Source: Hevea brasiliensis (taxonomy: Eukaryota > Streptophyta > Magnoliopsida > Malpighiales > Euphorbiaceae). From it: a stretch of DNA of 64,000 nucleotides. The notes beneath the pieces are model-generated. The model saw only the letters and a list, made by a program, of their open reading frames with translations, searched no databases and was not told the DNA's origin. This document shows, one piece after another, positions 1 to 10,287 of the stretch. Numbering within the stretch: the stretch's first letter is position 1; each line of letters begins with the position of its first letter. The stretch lies in NCBI RefSeq assembly GCF_030052815.1, contig NW_026614695.1, positions 2,412,559 to 2,476,558 of the forward strand, given 5' to 3'. Position numbers and translations under genes: made by a program.

Positions 1-1790
1 AACACCTATGGCAGCCCTTGAATAGCTTCTAAAGCTTTTTCTAATAATTAGAAAATCAAGTTCTGCCTTTTAAGAGATTAAAGATGTAAACAGGACACTA
101 GAAACAATTTCTAGTGTTCTTAATTCAAGAGATTGATGGCTAATCTCTTTGAATTGATAAGAGATGAAGAAGAAGAGATGAAAACCCTCAAAGTGGCGTG
201 AAAAAGGAGTGTGGCTGCTGGTTGTGTTTTATTTTCTCATCACAACACTTAAATAGCTAGGTTAACACATTAAACCCTTGCCACATGTCACCCTTTGATT
301 AGCTCTAGGTTTAAGTGACCCAATCACATTGTGCCAAGTATCAAACCTATATTTAATCTTGATTTTAATCATCTTACATGATTAAAAAACATCTGGCAAG
401 CTTATGTGTAATCCCATGTGTCACCATCTCATGGTGCCACGTGTCACACTGCAAAATGACCAAAATGCCCCTGTGTTTTAATTTTGAGTTCTCAACCCAA
501 AATAATTATTTTTCTTCTTCTAATTAATTTATATCAAATGTAAATAAATTAATTAATCTCTATTAATTAATTTCTCATTAATTAAATTCATATTTAAACA
601 CTTTAAATATAAATTTAATTTATACTACACATCCAATAATCTAGATTTGGTTTCAAGTCATGCTAGGGACTTTGCAATTTAATTGCAAACCAAACCTATT
701 TAATTAATCAATTAAACTCTTTAATTAATTAATTAAATCTTATTTAAATAGGTGATAACTTGTGTATGTGTGTGACTTACTAGGCTCATCACTAATTGGC
801 AATGAGACATGATATCAACTCTTAATATCATCAGAACTCTTTCTTACCATAAATGATTTCTCTAAATCATTTTATGAACCTCATAGACCATGGTTAACAC
901 CTAGCATAGCATGCCATGGCCACCCAATTAGTAATAAGGTTTACCTTAAATGAACCTATAATCATATGTTACCATGCACTAGAATCTCTCTATTACAAAA
1001 TCCCAACTCAAGCTAGAGTCATGGTTTATGTCAAACTCCATTTGCTATGAATATTATGTTCTCTTTTAATTCCAGTTCTTGATTAAAAAGATTTTCTCAT
1101 CAGAAACTCTTTTCTGAATAAATCTATCTGTTTCCGCCAGAACTTGAAACATCAAGAACAATTAACTGAACATAGGATTTTATCTCTATTTACTTAGAGG
1201 AACAGATTCCATCTTGATCAACACCTACCTCCATATATAACTAGTCGGAGCCAACACATGCCCATATACACATACCCCGGACAAGTATGAAAGCAGTATC
1301 AAACTCAAACTACCTATATACAAGATAATCTGTGCTATCTCAGTCTAAAGATTATATGCACTGATATGATTTATGACAAAACATTGACAAGAGTAAACTC
1401 CATGTGCTTGTCATAAGTGTCACTGGTTCGGCCTACTTATCATTTATAAGTGCCTATCATGTTTGTCATATGGCATGAGACTCACCATTCCATCTTATTT
1501 ATATCTCATATAAATAACTTGGGAAAAACATGAATACAATATTTTTGGATAAGTCATGTCCTTATTATGAAGTATCCTTGATTGTGAACCTATTTATGAT
1601 ACTTTGTGCTAGAAATATTGTCACTCATATTCTTAACAACTTAAGAATAATATTTCTAACAAAATATCAATGGACCTTTTCTATTACACATAAATATATT
1701 ATGTAAACGGAAAAGTGGAAATGCCTTTTATTAATAAAAATATATACAAGATACATACTAAATGATATGCTCTAGGGCATACTACTAACA
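1..1790 (-). repeat. 3' LTR of Ty1/copia element (cut by window start)
   Basis: Positions 1-~1680 match 7451-~9120 almost base for base, so these are the two LTRs of one minus-strand element. About 315 bp of this LTR lie upstream of the window, judging from the other copy, which starts at 7136. The LTR's own 5' end is at 1790: read on the minus strand it begins TGTTAGTAGTATGCCC and is preceded by a purine tract. The last ~110 bp (1681-1790) are missing from the partner LTR. The full LTR would be about 2.1 kb, long for Ty1/copia. Confidence 0.9.
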
Positions 1791-1806
1791 ATCTCCCACT
1801 AGCACT
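1791..1806 (-). promoter_or_regulatory. Polypurine tract of copia element
   Basis: Minus-strand sequence AGTGCTAGTGGGAGAT directly abuts the TGTTAG start of the 3' LTR. A purine-rich stretch ending exactly at the LTR is the primer site for plus-strand DNA synthesis in LTR retrotransposons. Confidence 0.8.
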
Positions 1807-1829
1807 AGAGCCATTCATTACAATACCTT

Positions 1830-2369
1830 AAACCCATCTTCTCAAGATGTAAGTCTAACTGAGCTTGTGACAAAGGCTTAGTGCATGGATCAGCTGAATT
1901 TTTTTCAGCTAATGTTATTTTTCTGCATGGCTATATCGCCTTTGCCCAACTATATGTCTGATAATGTGGTAGTGCCTTTCTATGTGTTTGGATTTTGGGT
2001 GAGACCTTAGTTCCTTAGCCTGTATGACTGCTCCATTGTTGTCACAGTAGTGGAACCGCGACTTAATGGTAGGAACTACTGTTAGTTTTGTCACGAACTT
2101 CTTTATCCAAAAAGCTTCCTTTGCAAAGAATATACTCACCTCAGAGTAGAATCTGCAATCGTGCTCTGTTGGAACTCTACCAACCGATCGCACCTCTATT
2201 ACAAATGAACACATATCTAGAGGTAGACTTTCTATCATCAATATCTGATTGGAAATCAGAATCAGTATAACCATCCAATTGCAAGTCTCCACCTCCATAA
2301 ATCAAGAATAAATCCTTAGTTCTTCTCAAGTACTTAAGGATATTCTTGATACTATCCAGTTGTTCCAAA
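1830..2369 (-). pseudogene. Copia RNase H domain, degenerate
   Basis: Minus-strand reading frames give the copia RNase H region: KYLRRTKD, YGGGDLQLDGYTDSDFQSD and DDRKSTSRYVF, then EAFWIKKF, YCDNNGA and HPKSKHIERHYH. These are conserved blocks of the Ty1/copia pol C-terminus. They occur in order but in at least two frames, so frameshifts have broken the domain. It follows RT directly and ends just before the PPT, as expected for copia order (gag-PR-IN-RT-RH). Confidence 0.85.
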
Positions 2370-3548
2370 CCGGATTGGATTGATACCTAGTCATACTAAC
2401 AACATATGCGATATCTTGCCTAGTACAAAACATTTCATACATTATTCTTCCAATATCCGAAGCTTATGGAATGCTGGTCATCTTATCTCTTTCTTCTGGT
2501 GTCTTTGGAGACATCTCTTTATAAAGATGGATACCATGTCTCACTGGTAACAATCCTCTCTTGGAATCAAGCATGTTAAACCTCTTTAACACCATTTCCA
2601 AGTATAGACTTTGTGATAAACCAATTATTCTTTCGCTTTATCTCTATAGATGCGAATCCCAAGAATATAGGTTGCCTCCCTAAGTCTTTCATGGAGAATG
2701 TATTTGACAACCATACCTTTATAGTTGTCAACATACCCGTCATTACCCATCAATAGTATGTCATTCACATATAAGACAAGGAAAGTGATAGCAATGTCAC
2801 TAACCTTCTTATATACACATGGCTCATCCTCATTTTTTATAAAACCAAAGGATTTAATGGCTTCATCAAAACGGATGTTCCAACTCCTCGAAGCTTGTTT
2901 CAACCCATAAATGGATCGCTTTAGCTTGCATACCTTGGAACCATCTTTGGATTCAAATCCCCTAGGTTGTTCCATGAAAATGTTTTCTTCAATGTATCCA
3001 TTGAGAAAAGCTGTTTTGACATCCATCTGCCAAATCTCATAATCATAGTACGCAGCTATTGCTAATAAAATCCTAATTGATTTAAGCATGGCAACAGGTG
3101 AGAAAGTCTCCTCATAATCGATTCCTTGCCTTTGGCGAAACCCTTTCTCTACTAGCCTTGCCTTATAGGTCTCTACCTTTCCATCAAAACCAATTTTCTT
3201 CTTGAAAACCCATTTGTTCCCTATAGGTACAATACCTTCAGGTGGGTCAACAAGATCCCAAACTTGATTCTTATACATGGAATCAATCTCGGATTTCATA
3301 GCATCAATCCATTTTGAAGAGTCTATATCTGATATAGCTTCTTCATAGGTAAGTGGATCATCTCCATGATCTACTTCTTTATGAGTAGACAACTCTTGTT
3401 CTTCTTCATAAAGAAAACCATATCTCACTAGTGGGTGAGATACCCTGGTTGTTCTACGAGGAACAGCTGTAGATGTTTCATCAACGGGTATAGGTTGACT
3501 AGATGGATCTATGTCCATCTGATCTGTTGGTTGGTCAGAATTCTCCAA
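2370..3548 (-). pseudogene. Copia reverse transcriptase domain, catalytic Asp changed
   Basis: A 307-residue open stretch (3548-2625) carries the copia RT signature: NKWVFKKKIGFDGKVETYKA, then QMDVKTAFLNGYIEE, KLKRSIYGLKQASRSW and LYVNDILLMGND. The active-site box, normally YVDD, reads YVND here, so the first catalytic aspartate is asparagine. The frame opens past 2625 into GLSQSLYLEMV and DSKRGLLP blocks with a stop and frame changes. The N-terminal ~90 residues are the acidic linker between integrase and RT. The motifs resemble the Tork/Angela/TAR side of copia, but lineage is not settled. Confidence 0.9.
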
Positions 3549-3599
3549 TTCTAACTCTATTTGCTTTCCTTTGCCTCCTTCTTGAACAAACTGTTATTC

Positions 3600-4286
3600 A
3601 AGAAATGTGGCATCTCTACTTATCACAACCTTTTGTGAAGTAGGCAAATAAAATTAATATCCAAAACTATCTTTTGGATATCCAACAAATCGACCTTTTT
3701 CTGATCTGGTCTCCAATTTATCAGTGTTCAGCTTTTTGATATAAACTGGACAACCCCAAATCTTAACATGCTTAAGACTTGGTTTTCTTCCATGCCATAT
3801 CTCATAAGGTGTGGAAGAAACTGATTTTGATGGAATCCTATTCAGAATATACAAAGCTGATTCTAATGCAAATCCCCAAAAGGAGATTGGCATATCAGTA
3901 TAGCTCATCATACTACGTACCATATCCAATAGGGTACGATTTCTCCTTTCAGATACACCATTCAGCTGTGGCGTTCCTGGAGGAGTCAGCTGAGAAACAA
4001 TGCCATGCTCTCTCAAGTATTCATCAAATTCAGTACTCAAATATTCACCTCCACGATCTGATCGAAGAGCTTTAATATTCTTTCCTGTTTGATTTTCTAC
4101 TTCAGATTTAAATTCTTTAAACTTTTCAAAAGATTCATGTTTGTATTTCATAAAATACAAATACTCAAACCTTGATTTATCATCAGTAAAGGTAATAAAA
4201 TAATGAAAACCCCTTCTAGCCATTTCTTTAAATGGACCACATACATCACTATGTATTAGCACCAAAATATTTTCAGCTCTTAGCCC
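3600..4286 (-). pseudogene. Copia integrase core, mostly open but without its N-terminus
   Basis: The open frame 4265-3654 covers the catalytic core. The three acidic residues sit in HSDVCGPF, RSDRGGEYLS and SERRNRTLLDM. PPGTPQLNGVSE before the glutamate and IWGCPVYIK towards the end are copia-specific. The zinc-binding region (GAG-pre-integrase) lies in the next open frame (to 4287), separated by a stop near 4286. The frame closes at 3654 after GRFVGYPKDSFGY, before the C-terminal domain is complete. The catalytic triad looks intact, but the surrounding polyprotein is broken. Confidence 0.88.
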
Positions 4287-5351
4287 CTATCCAACAAAGG
4301 GTGATGTAGTCATTTTTCCCTGAAGGCAAGATTCACAAGTTGGAGTAGGCTCAGAGTCCAATAAGGATAGAATCCCCATTTTCTCCAATTTTGTAATCCT
4401 ATCTTCTGCAACATGACATAATCTTAAGTGCCAAATATATTTTGAACTTGAGTTGTTTTTCACCACGGCATTGCTTTCATTTAGATTGCTATACTCTGGC
4501 CAGTGGAAACACTTTCTTACTAGTAATGGAAACACTTTCTTATTGGCAATGGAAACACTTTCCTGTTGGCAGTGGAAACACTTTCCTTTGCCTTCATCAG
4601 CTTTAGTCTTCCTTTTATGTTTAGCTATTTTCTTAGAAGGACCAGGAATCTGAGGTTTCTTTTTCTTATTGCCCTTCTTCTTGTTGGACTTTCCAACAGA
4701 AGAAGATGCAACCAAAGCTACCTCTTTTCCTTTATTGCCTGGCATATTCTTTTGGGCAATAACCAGCATGTTGAGTAATTCAGCTAAGGTGCATTCCTGT
4801 TTAGTCATATGGAAATTTGTCACAAAATTCCCAAAAGATTCAGGAAGGGACTGAAGGATCAAATCCGTCTGTAGTTGGAAATCCATGTTGAAGTCAAGAT
4901 GTTCCAACTGCTCAATCAGCCGAATCATCTTGTGGACATGATCCCCAACATTCTGTCCCTCAGACATTCTCATGCGGAACAACTGCCTAGATATCTCATA
5001 CCTAGCATTCCTGCTGTGCTCACCATACAACTCTTGTAGGTGAAGGAGGATCTCACTCGCACTCTGCATGTTCTCATGTTGCTTCTGTAACTCATTACTC
5101 ATGGAAGCAAGCATGTAACACTTAGCTCTCATATCATGCTCCTTCCACTTGTCCAAAGTTTCATGTTCCTCTTGTGTGGCCTCTGGAGGTAAGGGACCAG
5201 GAACATTTGAATCTAGAACATATCCTATATGTTCAAGGTTCAGGACAAGTTTCAAATTTCTTAGCCAATCAGACAGATTAGGTCCTGTCAACCTATTGTG
5301 ATCAAGTATGCTTGCAAGGATATTGGATGGTGGTGGTTGTTTTGTGATCAT
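4287..5351 (-). CDS. Copia gag fused to GAG-pre-integrase; protease missing
   Basis: A 354-residue frame starts with ATG at 5351 and reads through the copia gag (UBN2-type) region: LTGPNLSDWLRNLKLVL, YMLASMSNELQKQHE, RMSEGQNVGDHVHKMI and a lysine-rich segment. It reaches a zinc knuckle that begins GKCFHCQQ but is not completed. Instead of a protease (no D-[ST]-G box is seen), the frame runs almost at once into the GAG-pre-integrase block YIWHLRLCHVAEDRITKLEKMG and CESCLQGKM. Protease and part of the knuckle therefore look deleted, with the frame kept open. The element would have depended on another copy for protease. Confidence 0.85.
   Translation of the reverse strand: MITKQPPPSNILASILDHNRLTGPNLSDWLRNLKLVLNLEHIGYVLDSNVPGPLPPEATQEEHETLDKWKEHDMRAKCYMLASMSNELQKQHENMQSASEILLHLQELYGEHSRNARYEISRQLFRMRMSEGQNVGDHVHKMIRLIEQLEHLDFNMDFQLQTDLILQSLPESFGNFVTNFHMTKQECTLAELLNMLVIAQKNMPGNKGKEVALVASSSVGKSNKKKGNKKKKPQIPGPSKKIAKHKRKTKADEGKGKCFHCQQESVSIANKKVFPLLVRKCFHWPEYSNLNESNAVVKNNSSSKYIWHLRLCHVAEDRITKLEKMGILSLLDSEPTPTCESCLQGKMTTSPFVG
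4495..4590. repeat. Short tandem repeat in the copia zinc-knuckle codons
   Basis: Four copies of a unit of roughly 20-30 bp containing GGAAACACTTTC lie next to each other. On the minus strand they encode KCFHCQQ, KVFPLL and KCFHW-like peptides, so they are duplications of the CFHC codons of the zinc knuckle. They lie exactly where protease would be expected to begin. Confidence 0.8.
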
Positions 5352-7120
5352 TTTTATCAGAAAATTAACTGCAGAAAATAACTAGATTAATTAGTAAATG
5401 TATCATGTAATTAACCAAAATGATTATGGTCTTTTAATCAAATTGGTCCTCCCACTAACTTAGCGAATCCTACACTTCCAAAGTAGAAAATGGAAATCCT
5501 AGTTGGATGGATTTCTAGTGGGTGATTGAATTCTTATAATTCTATTGATCATCCTCAGGTACATCCATTATTGGAATTACAATAAACTATAAGTGAGCAA
5601 CTCTTTGCCCATCACATTTCATGTGAGGTTCAATCCTTTACCTAGCCCCTAATGCTCAAAATCTCAGGTACATCCATCATTGACTTATCTTGCATTAGTT
5701 AAGTTGATCCCATTGAGCCAGTAATTATGCAAATAATTTTAATGTCCTCAGGTACATCCAATATTGGCCACTAAACCATTTACATATTTACAACATCTCA
5801 TGCTTAACAATTATTCTTAAGAAAATCTCTTAAATAAATTGCATCTTATGCAACTATTTAAAATTTCTTAAAATAATTGCCCCAATGGAGGGCCTATGTT
5901 ATAATTACTTTAATTATAGCATTTCCAACTTAATCATTTGTTTGGAAGATTTTATGGTCATTCTATTTACTATTAAGGTCTCACTTTGCACATTATCCAT
6001 TTAGCATGCATATATCATATAATTGCATACATTCTCATACATCTCATGCATTCATGGATAAGCAGTAAATATGGTATGATCATGGACTTTCTAAGGGATT
6101 TAATTCTGAGCCACCAAGAATTAAATCAGGGCATTCCTAGGTGCATTTCATTCATTCATTTTACAAGAGTTGCTGAAGGAGTACATAATCAACACTTGAT
6201 CTTGAATTCCTCCCACTGGTCCCACCAATGCTCTTGACCTCCTTGAACTTCTTGCAATCCAATATTACATAGTAATCCTTGGCATACCAAGGCGAATTTA
6301 CAAGAACTTAAATAAATGAAATTACAACCCAAAAATTATTACAAACTTAATAATACATGCCCAAAATAAATTAAAATAAATTAATTAATTTACAATCCCA
6401 AAGAAACATAAAAGAAATAAATCCAATCACATTAGTCTTTTATAGTCCATGATCATCCATCATGCATATTACTATTTAACAATTAAATAAAACATACATA
6501 CTTAAATTAAATTGAATATCTCATATTCAACTTAAAAATTCAGATTTGAATATGATTCAAATAAATTTAAAAATTCAGATTTGAATCTCATTCAAACAAA
6601 TTTAAAAATTCAGATTTGAATCACATTCAAACAACTTTAAAAATTCAGATTTGAATCACATTCAAACATTTTTTAAAAAATCAGATTTGAATCACATTCA
6701 AATATTTTTTAAAAAATCAGATCTGAATTTTATTCAATCAATTTTAAAAATCAGATTTAAATATGATTTAAACAACTTTAAAAATTCAGATTTGAATCAC
6801 ATTCAAACAACTTTTAAAATTCAGATTTGAATCACATTCAAACAATTTTTAAAATTCTGATTTGGATCATAATTTAATTGTGTGATAAAAATTCTAATTA
6901 AACAATTTAATTAGACATAAAATGGATCTTAAATCATACAACAATTGCACATTCATCATCCATTTACCTTTGCACACCATTGTGATGCATCAACCATGCA
7001 CACCATGGTGTTCATCATTTGTGCCGCCACTTTGACTTTGCAACCAGCAATAAACTCTTGATCTCATGATCAAACACACAATTAAATCATATAAACATCA
7101 ATCTAAATGGAAAATATAGT
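5352..7120 (-). other. Long untranslated leader of copia element
   Basis: About 1.77 kb lies between the PBS and the gag ATG with no credible coding frame. It holds three dispersed copies of CTCAGGTACATCCA (near 5554, 5662 and 5746) and an AT-rich tandem repeat (6528-6866). Short open frames here have no recognisable motif. Confidence 0.75.
6528..6866. repeat. ~33-bp AT-rich tandem repeat in copia leader
   Basis: About ten degenerate copies of a unit built on AAATTCAGATTTGAAT followed by CACATTCAAACAA and a T/A run. Copies differ by small indels. Each unit contains short inverted words (TTTGAAT and ATTCAAA), so single-stranded RNA or DNA could fold. Confidence 0.85.
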
Positions 7121-7133
7121 GGCTCTGATACCA
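7121..7133 (-). promoter_or_regulatory. Primer binding site of copia element (initiator tRNA-Met type)
   Basis: The minus strand reads TGGTATCAGAGCC two bases inside the LTR boundary at 7136. This is the usual plant LTR-retrotransposon PBS, complementary to the 3' end of initiator methionine tRNA. It fixes both the element's orientation and the inner edge of the 5' LTR. Confidence 0.9.
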
Positions 7134-7135
7134 AT

Positions 7136-9131
7136 TGAAGTAACGGAAGCGTGAAAAACACAAGTTTATACCATTGAATTCAAAAATTTTCACCTAGGGT
7201 CACATGCATCATGCAAGATTTATTTTTATCTATTTGATTTCAATGATAAACAACATATTAAAACTCTTTTAATATGTTTTTGGATCTGTATTTTCCATTT
7301 AAGATTTTAAAATTAATCAGATTAATTTTAGAACCCTAGATTAAATCAAGAACGATTATACTAACCTCTTGATGCACTGCAGCGTGTCTGCGCCTTTGAG
7401 ATTCGTCTTCAGGACACCAGATGTTGTCCCTCTAGCTTTTCCACACCAAGAACACCTATGGCAGCCCTTGAATAGCTTCTAAAGCTTTTTCTATTAATTA
7501 GAAAATCAAGTTCTGCCTTTTAAGAGATTAAAGATGTAAACAGGACACTAGAAACAATTTCTAGTGTTCTTAATTCAAGAGATTGATGGCTAATCTCTTT
7601 GAATTGATAAGAGATGAAGAAGAAGAGATGAAAACCCTCAAAGTGGCGTGAAAAAGGAGTGTGGCTGCTGGTTGTGTTTTATTTTCTCATCACAACACTT
7701 AAATAGCTAGGTTAACACATTAAACCCTTGCCACATGTCACCCTTTGATTAGCTCTAGGTTTAAGTGACCCAATCACATTGTGCCAAGTGTCAAACCTAT
7801 ATTTAATCTTGATTTTAATCATCTTACATGATTAAAAAACATCTGGCAAGCTTATGTGTAATCCCATGTGTCACCATCTCATGGTGCCACGTGTCACACT
7901 ACAAAATGACCAAAATGGCCCTGTGTCTTAATTTTGAGTTCTCAACCCAAAATAATTATTTTTCTTCTTCTAATTAATTTATATCAAATGTAAATAAATT
8001 AATTAATCTCTATTAATTAATTTCTCATTAATTAAATTCATATTTAAACACTTTAAATATAAATTTAATTTATACTACACATCCAATAATCTAGATTTGG
8101 TTTCAAGTCATGCTAGGGACTTTGCAATTTAATTGCAAACCAAACCTATTTAATTAATCAATTAAACTCTTTAATTAATTAATTAAATCTTATTTAAATA
8201 GGTGATAACTTGTGTATGTGTGTGACTTACTAGGCTCATCACTAATTGGCAATGAGACATGATATCAACTCTTAATATCATCAGAACTCTTTCTTACCAT
8301 AAATGATTTCTCTAAATCATTTTATGAACCTCATAGACCATGGTTAACACCTAGCATAGCATGCCATGGCCACCCAATTAGTAATAAGGTTTACCTTAAA
8401 TGAACCTATAATCATATGTTACCATGCACTAGAATCTCTCTGTTACAAAATCCCAACTCAAGCCGAGTCATGGTTTATGTCAAACTCCATTTGCTATGAA
8501 TATTATGTTCTCTTTTAATTCCAGTTCTTGATTAAAAGATTTTCTCATCGAAACTCTTTCGAATAAATCTATCTGTTCGCCAGAACTTGAAACATCAAGA
8601 ACAATTAAATGAACATAGGATTTTATCTCTATTTACTTAGAGGAACAGATTCCATCTTGATCAACACCTACCTCCATATATAACTAGTAGGAGCCAACAC
8701 ATGCCCATATACCCATACACAGTACAAGTATGAAAGCAGTATCAAACTCAAACTACCTATATACAAGATAACTGTGCTATCTCAGGTCTAAAGATTATAT
8801 GCACTGATATGATTTATGACAAAACATTGACAAGAGTAAACTCCATGTGCTTGTCATAAGTGTCACTGGTTCGGCCTACTTATCATTTATAAGTGCCTAT
8901 CATGTTTGTCATATGGCATGAGACTCACCATTCCATCTTATTTATATCTCATATAAATAACTTGGGAACAAACATGAATACAATCTTTCTGGATAAGTCA
9001 TGTCCTTATTATGAAGTATCCTTGATTGTGAACCTATTTATGATACTTTGTGCTAGAAATATTGTCACTCATATTCTTAACAACTTAAGAATAATATTTC
9101 TAACAAAATATCAATGGACATTTTCTTACAT
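7136..9131 (-). repeat. 5' LTR of copia element, outer end truncated
   Basis: Near-identical to 1-~1680 with scattered substitutions and small indels (for example near 8520-8580 and 8950). It should end in the ~110 bp seen at 1681-1790, finishing ACTACTAACA on the plus strand. Instead, similarity stops around 9131 and unrelated gypsy-LTR sequence follows. No target-site duplication can be assigned. Confidence 0.88.
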
Positions 9132-9649
9132 TTAATAGAAGTTTAAAAATTAGTTCAAATTTTTATCCATTTTATTTTTACACAAATTTTTGAAAAAATT
9201 TCGGCAGAGTACCATCTGTATTTTAAGAAAACAGTTCTTCAAAAACCTATAAAAATACTTCCAATAATTCTTTTTCATCAAACTCACTATTACTTCAACA
9301 CAACTCAACATCATTTCTCAAACTCCAAAATTCAAATTAATAATTCACAACTCAATTGTTATCAAAATAGTACTCCATACTTCCATTCATATATATATTT
9401 TTTTAGTAAAAACAAATTACATTTATCAACCACTTTACATTAGCAAATCCAAAATAATATTATTACAAACTTTATACAACTGCTCATGGCCAGTTATTAT
9501 ATGTACATACATTTACATACATCAAAATAAATATTACAAACAGGGTATAAAATATACCTGATAAAACTTTAGGGATGTGGCTCCAATATCCTTAGTAGCT
9601 CACTCTGCTACTCTTCTAATCTCTATATCTGCAACAGCAATAACAGCCA
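9132..9649 (-). repeat. Gypsy LTR fragment, left half, split by element A
   Basis: The sequence resembles the terminal parts of the other minus-strand gypsy LTR in the window. It includes the block around TTTCGGCAGAGTACCATCTGTATTTT (compare 16460-16500) and the TAGCTCACTCTGCTACT block (compare 16862-16880). It ends in AGCCA at 9645-9649, the target-site duplication of element A, and resumes at 24548. Its LTR terminus near 9132 is missing. Confidence 0.8.
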
Positions 9650-10225
9650 TGTAACATCCCCATTGTACGTGTTCTGTACGTTCTATTGCTCCAGTGGCCA
9701 AATATCAGTCCAGGTAAGTCAGGATGTCTGGAACTACACTTCGGTGATAGTGAACAGACATATAATAATGAGATAAATAAAAAAAAATACAAGAAAAATT
9801 AAAGAAAAATGAAAGAGAGAAAATGAAGCTAAGTTAAATGAGCCGGCACCGCAGCAATGGATAACCGCACAGGGAAGGCCATTGCCAACACCAGGACCAC
9901 GGAGAACCCTCGGAATTTAATTTTGAGATATAAATAAAGGTTTATTGAAATGTAATTGACACTAGAAATATCAAAGAAAAATTAATAAATTAGTACAAAG
10001 AAAAACATAAAATCGAGAAACAGACAAAAATTAGTGTTACTGAAAAATCGAGAATATAACCCGAAGTGGGGCATTTTAGTCATTTGACACCAAGAGCTGC
10101 CTGTTGACCCCAATGTCCATTAAAAATAAATGATATTGCACTTAGAAAATGTCATAAAAAATTAAATTATGATACATTATAAGAATAGTGAAAGAAATGG
10201 AGGGTAAACTTAGGATAATTAAAAG

Positions 10226-10287
<62 letters not shown>

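Noticed and set aside
2088..2270. Plus-strand open frames opposite the copia pol and gag (also 2725-2910, 3779-4075 and 4453-4854)
   Set aside because: They are shadows of the minus-strand coding frames and show no independent motif.
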